From contig DXVO01000005.1 in the NCBI GenBank assembly GCA_019417325.1, forward strand, positions 1-64,000: a stretch of 64,000 nt of DNA, in the 5' to 3' direction. Shown piece by piece: positions 60,865 to 64,000 of this stretch. The DNA is from Parabacteroides sp. Lineage in GTDB: Bacteria > Bacteroidota > Bacteroidia > Bacteroidales > Tannerellaceae. Under the pieces are notes generated by a model. It did no database searches. It had not been told where the DNA came from and saw only the letters and a list, made by a program, of their open reading frames with translations. Numbering within the stretch: position 1 is the first letter of the stretch; every line of letters starts with the position of its first letter. A program made the translations under genes and the position numbers.

Positions 60865-61424
60865 CCTATCTGTATTCCCACATTACAAATCCCTTTATAT
60901 CCGGCTCCGGCTTCCAAAAAACCTGAGAACTTGTCATTCCCGAGCCTTATGGCTATAGGGTTGACCTGGAATGCAAAGCCTGCTGCTTCCTGGGCAAATG
61001 CGGCGCCTATGCTTGCTGTTCCGTATAATTTGAAGATGCCGGATTTGATGTAGTAAACATCCGCTCCTACCATTGTGGCAAACAAATCATAATGGGTAGT
61101 TGAATTCTTTTCTGTTTGTTTAATCGGAATGTAAGTGAAATCTCCTCCTAAAGCAAAACGTTCTCCTTCGAATAAATACCGGTAAGCTATTGAAAAAGAT
61201 CCGGGAGCGCTCATCTCGGCATCCGGATGAAAGATTGCTCCTCCCATCAATATGTCCAGTAAGCCGAAAGCAACAGTAGAGTAGAAGGCATCCCCGTAAG
61301 AGAGTTTGATTTGATTTCTTGCAAAATCATCATCAGAGGTCTGTGCCTGGAGTGCATGACTGTTTCCTGCAAGCAGGATTGTTGCCATAATACAGCAAAT
61401 AAATACTTTTTTAAAACATTTCAT
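60858..61424 (-). CDS. outer-membrane beta-barrel-like protein, unknown function
   Basis: A 188-residue exported protein. The signal peptide ends near SHALQAQ (~28). The rest shows short barrel-type strands (GSFSIAYRYLFEGERFALGG; FKLYGTASIGAAFAQE) and ends GYKGICNVGIQIGF with the terminal Phe typical of outer-membrane barrels. No domain name can be assigned. A barrel-like 3' remnant follows in another frame. Confidence 0.76.
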   Translation of the reverse strand: MKCFKKVFICCIMATILLAGNSHALQAQTSDDDFARNQIKLSYGDAFYSTVAFGLLDILMGGAIFHPDAEMSAPGSFSIAYRYLFEGERFALGGDFTYIPIKQTEKNSTTHYDLFATMVGADVYYIKSGIFKLYGTASIGAAFAQEAAGFAFQVNPIAIRLGNDKFSGFLEAGAGYKGICNVGIQIGF

Positions 61425-61614
61425 TGGAAAATGGTTTTTATAGGTGAATAATATTGGTGAAGAAAAAGTGTTGTTATTTAATTGTAGATAGTATAAGTGC
61501 TTCGTTCCTTTATCTCCAAATTTTTACGATATGTATATTATATCCGGATTGTTTTAAATATTTAATTCTCGGAAGGCTAAAATTGGCTGTTTAAAGGCTA
61601 AAGTGTTAATATAT

Positions 61615-61641
61615 AAGGGGTACAATAATTATGTACCCCTT
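61615..61641 (-). terminator. hairpin after the aminotransferase gene
   Basis: AAGGGGTACA (61615-61624) pairs with TGTACCCCTT (61632-61641) across 7 nt. On the minus strand only a short AT-rich tail follows, so termination strength is uncertain. Confidence 0.65.
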
Positions 61642-61662
61642 TAAAGTATATAGATGAAATTC

Positions 61663-62856
61663 TTATTTTAAAGCGGCTAATGCTTCTTTAATGCGTTTAA
61701 TAGCTTCAATCAGGTTTTCATCGGATGTTGCATATGAGAAACGAAGACATTCGGGTGCACCAAATGCTGCGCCTCCTACTGTTGCCACATGTCCTACTTC
61801 CAGCAGGTACATAGCAAGGTCGGCAGCATCGTTTATTTTGCGGTCTCCTGCACTCTTACCATAATAAGAGTTTACTTCTGGGAATAAGTAGAATGCTCCT
61901 TCCGGAATATTCAGTTTCATACCCGGTATTTCTTTACACAAACTGATAACCAAATCGCGGCGGCGTAAGAATGCTTTACGCATTTCTTCTACACAACTCT
62001 GGTCACCTGCAAAAGCAGCGACAGCAGCTTTTTGTGCGATAGAGCTGGCTCCTGAAGTATATTGTCCCTGTAATTTGTTGCAAGCCTTAGCAATCCAAAG
62101 CGGAGCAGCGATAAATCCGATACGCCATCCTGTCATTGCATAGGCTTTTGAAACGCCATTTACTACAACTACACGGTCTTTGATTTCCGGGAACTGTGCA
62201 ATACTCTGGTGTGAGCCTACATAGTTGATATGTTCGTATATTTCGTCAGCGATGACAATTATATTTTCATGTTTAGCAAGAACTTCAGCCAGGCCTTTCA
62301 ACTCTTCTTTGCTATATACGCTACCCGTCGGGTTGGATGGAGAGCAAAGGATTAAAGCTTTAGTCTTCGGAGTAATAGCTGCTTCCAACTGAGCCGGAGT
62401 AATCTTGAAATCCTGATCTATGCCGGCAGAGATGATTACATTAGTACCTTCGGCCAGTTTTACCATTTCCACGTAGCTTACCCAATATGGAGCGGGAACG
62501 ATAACTTCGTCGCCCGGACCTATGATACTCAGTAAAGTATTACAAACAGACTGCTTTGCACCATTTGATACAATAATCTGGTCTGTTGTATAATCCAGAC
62601 CGTTTTCGTTTTTCAGTTTTGCAACGATGGCTTTGCGCAAGTCCATATATCCCGGAACCGGAGAATAGAAAGAAAAGTTATCGTCGATAGCTTTCTTTGC
62701 TGCTTCCTTAATGTGGTCTGGAGTATAGAAGTCAGGTTCACCCACACTGAGGTTGATTACATCAATACCTTGAGCTTTAAGCTCTGCACTTTTTTGAGAC
62801 ATCGCCAGCGTCTCTGAAGGCGACAAACTTGCTAAACGATCTGAAACTTGTGTCAT
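61663..62856 (-). CDS. aspC: pyridoxal-phosphate aminotransferase, aspartate aminotransferase type
   Basis: A 397-residue class I/II aminotransferase. The PLP lysine lies in VVNGVSKAYAMTGWRIGFIA (~230-249), with CSPSNPTGSVY, ADEIYEHINY and the C-terminal substrate arginine in ECLRFSYATSDENL. The length fits subgroup Ib aspartate aminotransferases (Bacillus/Thermus AspB type); closely related enzymes also accept prephenate or other acids. A minus-strand -7 box TATTTTTG is at 62894-62901 with ATTG 20 nt upstream (62922-62925). Between this gene and ribBA there are 79 bp. Confidence 0.92.
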   Translation of the reverse strand: MTQVSDRLASLSPSETLAMSQKSAELKAQGIDVINLSVGEPDFYTPDHIKEAAKKAIDDNFSFYSPVPGYMDLRKAIVAKLKNENGLDYTTDQIIVSNGAKQSVCNTLLSIIGPGDEVIVPAPYWVSYVEMVKLAEGTNVIISAGIDQDFKITPAQLEAAITPKTKALILCSPSNPTGSVYSKEELKGLAEVLAKHENIIVIADEIYEHINYVGSHQSIAQFPEIKDRVVVVNGVSKAYAMTGWRIGFIAAPLWIAKACNKLQGQYTSGASSIAQKAAVAAFAGDQSCVEEMRKAFLRRRDLVISLCKEIPGMKLNIPEGAFYLFPEVNSYYGKSAGDRKINDAADLAMYLLEVGHVATVGGAAFGAPECLRFSYATSDENLIEAIKRIKEALAALK

Positions 62857-62893
62857 AACACTGTTTTTGTATAGGTTATTTTTAAAATTGTTG

Positions 62894-62925
62894 CAAAAAT
62901 AGTTATAAATCAGTTATTTTGCAAT
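62894..62925 (-). promoter_or_regulatory. aspC promoter
   Basis: Minus strand: ATTG (62922-62925), 20-nt spacer, TATTTTTG (62894-62901). Confidence 0.55.
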
Positions 62926-62935
62926 AAACTGATAG

Positions 62936-64000
62936 TTATTTAATATTATGCAGGATATGTCCCATACGCTCCTTCTTCGTTTTCATATAAAATTCATTAT
63001 ATGGATTGGGAGTTACTTCAATAGGGACATTTTCTATAACAGTCAGCCCGTAAGCTTCCAGGCCTACGCGTTTAACCGGGTTGTTAGTCATCAGGCGCAT
63101 CTTGGTTACTCCTAAGTGACGTAAAATTTGTGCACCTACACCATAATCACGTTCGTCAGCCTGGTGTCCGAGATGAAGATTCGCTTCAACCGTATCCAGT
63201 CCGTCTTCCTGTAGTTTGTATGCCTTCATTTTTTCCATCAACCCGATTCCGCGTCCTTCCTGATTCAAATAAACAATCACTCCTTTGCCCTCTTTTTCAA
63301 TCAGGCGCATGGCAGCATGTAATTGTTCCCCGCATTCGCAACGCATGGAGCCGAAAATGTCGCCGGTAGCGCAAGAAGAGTGTACGCGTACCAATACCGG
63401 TTCATCTTTCTTAAATGAGCCTTTGATTAATGCGATATGTTCCAGCCCGTTACTTTTCTGGCGAAATGGAATCAGGCGGAAATGGCCGTATTGGGTAGGC
63501 ATATCAACTTCTACGCCATTCTCTACAATCGATTCCGTTTTCAGACGGTATGCAATCAAATCTTTAATACAAATGATTTTGATTCCGAATTTTTGAGCAA
63601 CCTCATACAATTGGGGAAGACGTGCCATTGTTCCATCTTCATTGATGATCTCAATCAGAGCTCCCGCAGGGTAAAGTCCGGAAAGGCGTGCCAGGTCTAC
63701 AGCAGCCTCGGTATGTCCGGCACGGCGGAGTACACCACGTGAACGGGCACGAAGCGGATTGATATGTCCAGGGCGTCCCAGGTCGCTCGGTTTTGTTTTC
63801 GGATCGGCCAGTGCACGGATAGTCTCTGCACGGTCGAACATAGAAACCCCTGTAGTGCAACCGCCACCCAGTTTGTCCACTGTAATAGTGAAAGGTGTGC
63901 CTAACAGTGAAGTGTTGTCCATCACCTGCATTTCCAGTTCCAGTTCCTGGCAACGTTCCTCTGTGATCGGGGCGCAAAGTACGCCACGTCCGTGAGTCAT
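62936..64000 (-). CDS. ribBA: bifunctional 3,4-dihydroxy-2-butanone-4-phosphate synthase / GTP cyclohydrolase II (5' end outside window)
   Basis: The visible 354 residues lack the N-terminus: the sequence opens within the RibB domain (THGRGVLCAPITEERC), whose family has some 40 more residues upstream, so the gene continues past 64000. RibB runs to ~155 (GRPGHINPLRARSRGVLRRA, GHTEAAVDLARLSGL). RibA follows with the zinc cysteines in SCATGDIFGSMRCECGE and the segment YLNQEGRGIGLMEKMKAYKL. The two domains supply both early riboflavin precursors from ribulose 5-phosphate and GTP. Confidence 0.96.
   Translation of the reverse strand: MTHGRGVLCAPITEERCQELELEMQVMDNTSLLGTPFTITVDKLGGGCTTGVSMFDRAETIRALADPKTKPSDLGRPGHINPLRARSRGVLRRAGHTEAAVDLARLSGLYPAGALIEIINEDGTMARLPQLYEVAQKFGIKIICIKDLIAYRLKTESIVENGVEVDMPTQYGHFRLIPFRQKSNGLEHIALIKGSFKKDEPVLVRVHSSCATGDIFGSMRCECGEQLHAAMRLIEKEGKGVIVYLNQEGRGIGLMEKMKAYKLQEDGLDTVEANLHLGHQADERDYGVGAQILRHLGVTKMRLMTNNPVKRVGLEAYGLTVIENVPIEVTPNPYNEFYMKTKKERMGHILHNIK

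Noticed and set aside
1..64000. Insertion sequences, prophage, rRNA or tRNA genes
   Set aside because: No transposase, integrase, phage structural gene or cloverleaf-type sequence was seen on either strand.

Overview
The window comes from a Bacteroidales chromosome, probably a gut Bacteroides/Parabacteroides relative. The evidence is a SusC/SusD pair, several TonB-dependent and beta-barrel outer-membrane genes, lipoproteins with acidic surface-export signals, a TamL/TamB pair, the riboswitch-btuB-btuG-btuF vitamin B12 locus, anaerobic NrdD/NrdG, and many promoters of the Bacteroidetes type (TTTG, about 19-21 nt, TAnnTTTG). Species cannot be fixed from sequence alone. I saw no rRNA or tRNA gene, CRISPR array, prophage or intact insertion sequence; the region is mostly core genome.

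Layout. 1-462: intergenic, with an 18-bp perfect inverted repeat (possible invertible segment) and the promoter of a split ThrE-type exporter. 463-2453: exporter pair and a membrane protein. 2545-5273 (-): TonB receptor with a His-rich small exported protein, probably metal-related. 5531-8504: nrdD-nrdG, with a palindrome array between them. 8530-10784 (-): GNAT/YoaP acetyltransferase, small membrane protein, AraC regulator. 11006-14434: a 34-codon ORF with its own promoter and terminator, then carB. 14523-18160: Y_Y_Y/LuxR sensor-regulator and a sulfide:quinone oxidoreductase. 18241-22770 (-): cobalamin riboswitch, btuB, btuG, btuF. 22884-24104 (-): C11 cysteine peptidase lipoprotein. 24275-31227 (-): tamL-tamB. 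31370-33051: inositol-monophosphatase-family enzyme and a beta-barrel. 33274-40751 (-): SusC/SusD pair and an S9 peptidase. 40830-44441 (+): four exported proteins or lipoproteins. 44444-50093 (-): DPP-type S9 peptidase, NudC and a hybrid histidine kinase. 50260-55109: mnmD, trxA and dnaE. 55235-58967: a beta-barrel, then rplM-rpsI-rpsB-tsf. 59084-60864: a decayed gene, a GH-like lipoprotein and a beta-barrel 3' remnant. 60858-64000 (-): beta-barrel, aspartate aminotransferase and ribBA (cut by the window end).

The genes of the B12 locus work as one uptake route: a surface propeller lipoprotein captures corrinoid, BtuB carries it across the outer membrane and BtuF binds it in the periplasm, under riboswitch control. 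The SusCD pair beside an exported S9 peptidase could serve oligopeptide use (inference).

The most unusual material is non-coding. Three intergenic loci carry arrays of short palindromes spaced about 22 bp (two helical turns), each with a different sequence. A dispersed hairpin repeat of about 85-105 nt occurs in three copies, and a fourth half-copy lies inside the cobalamin riboswitch. None of these has an obvious assigned function.
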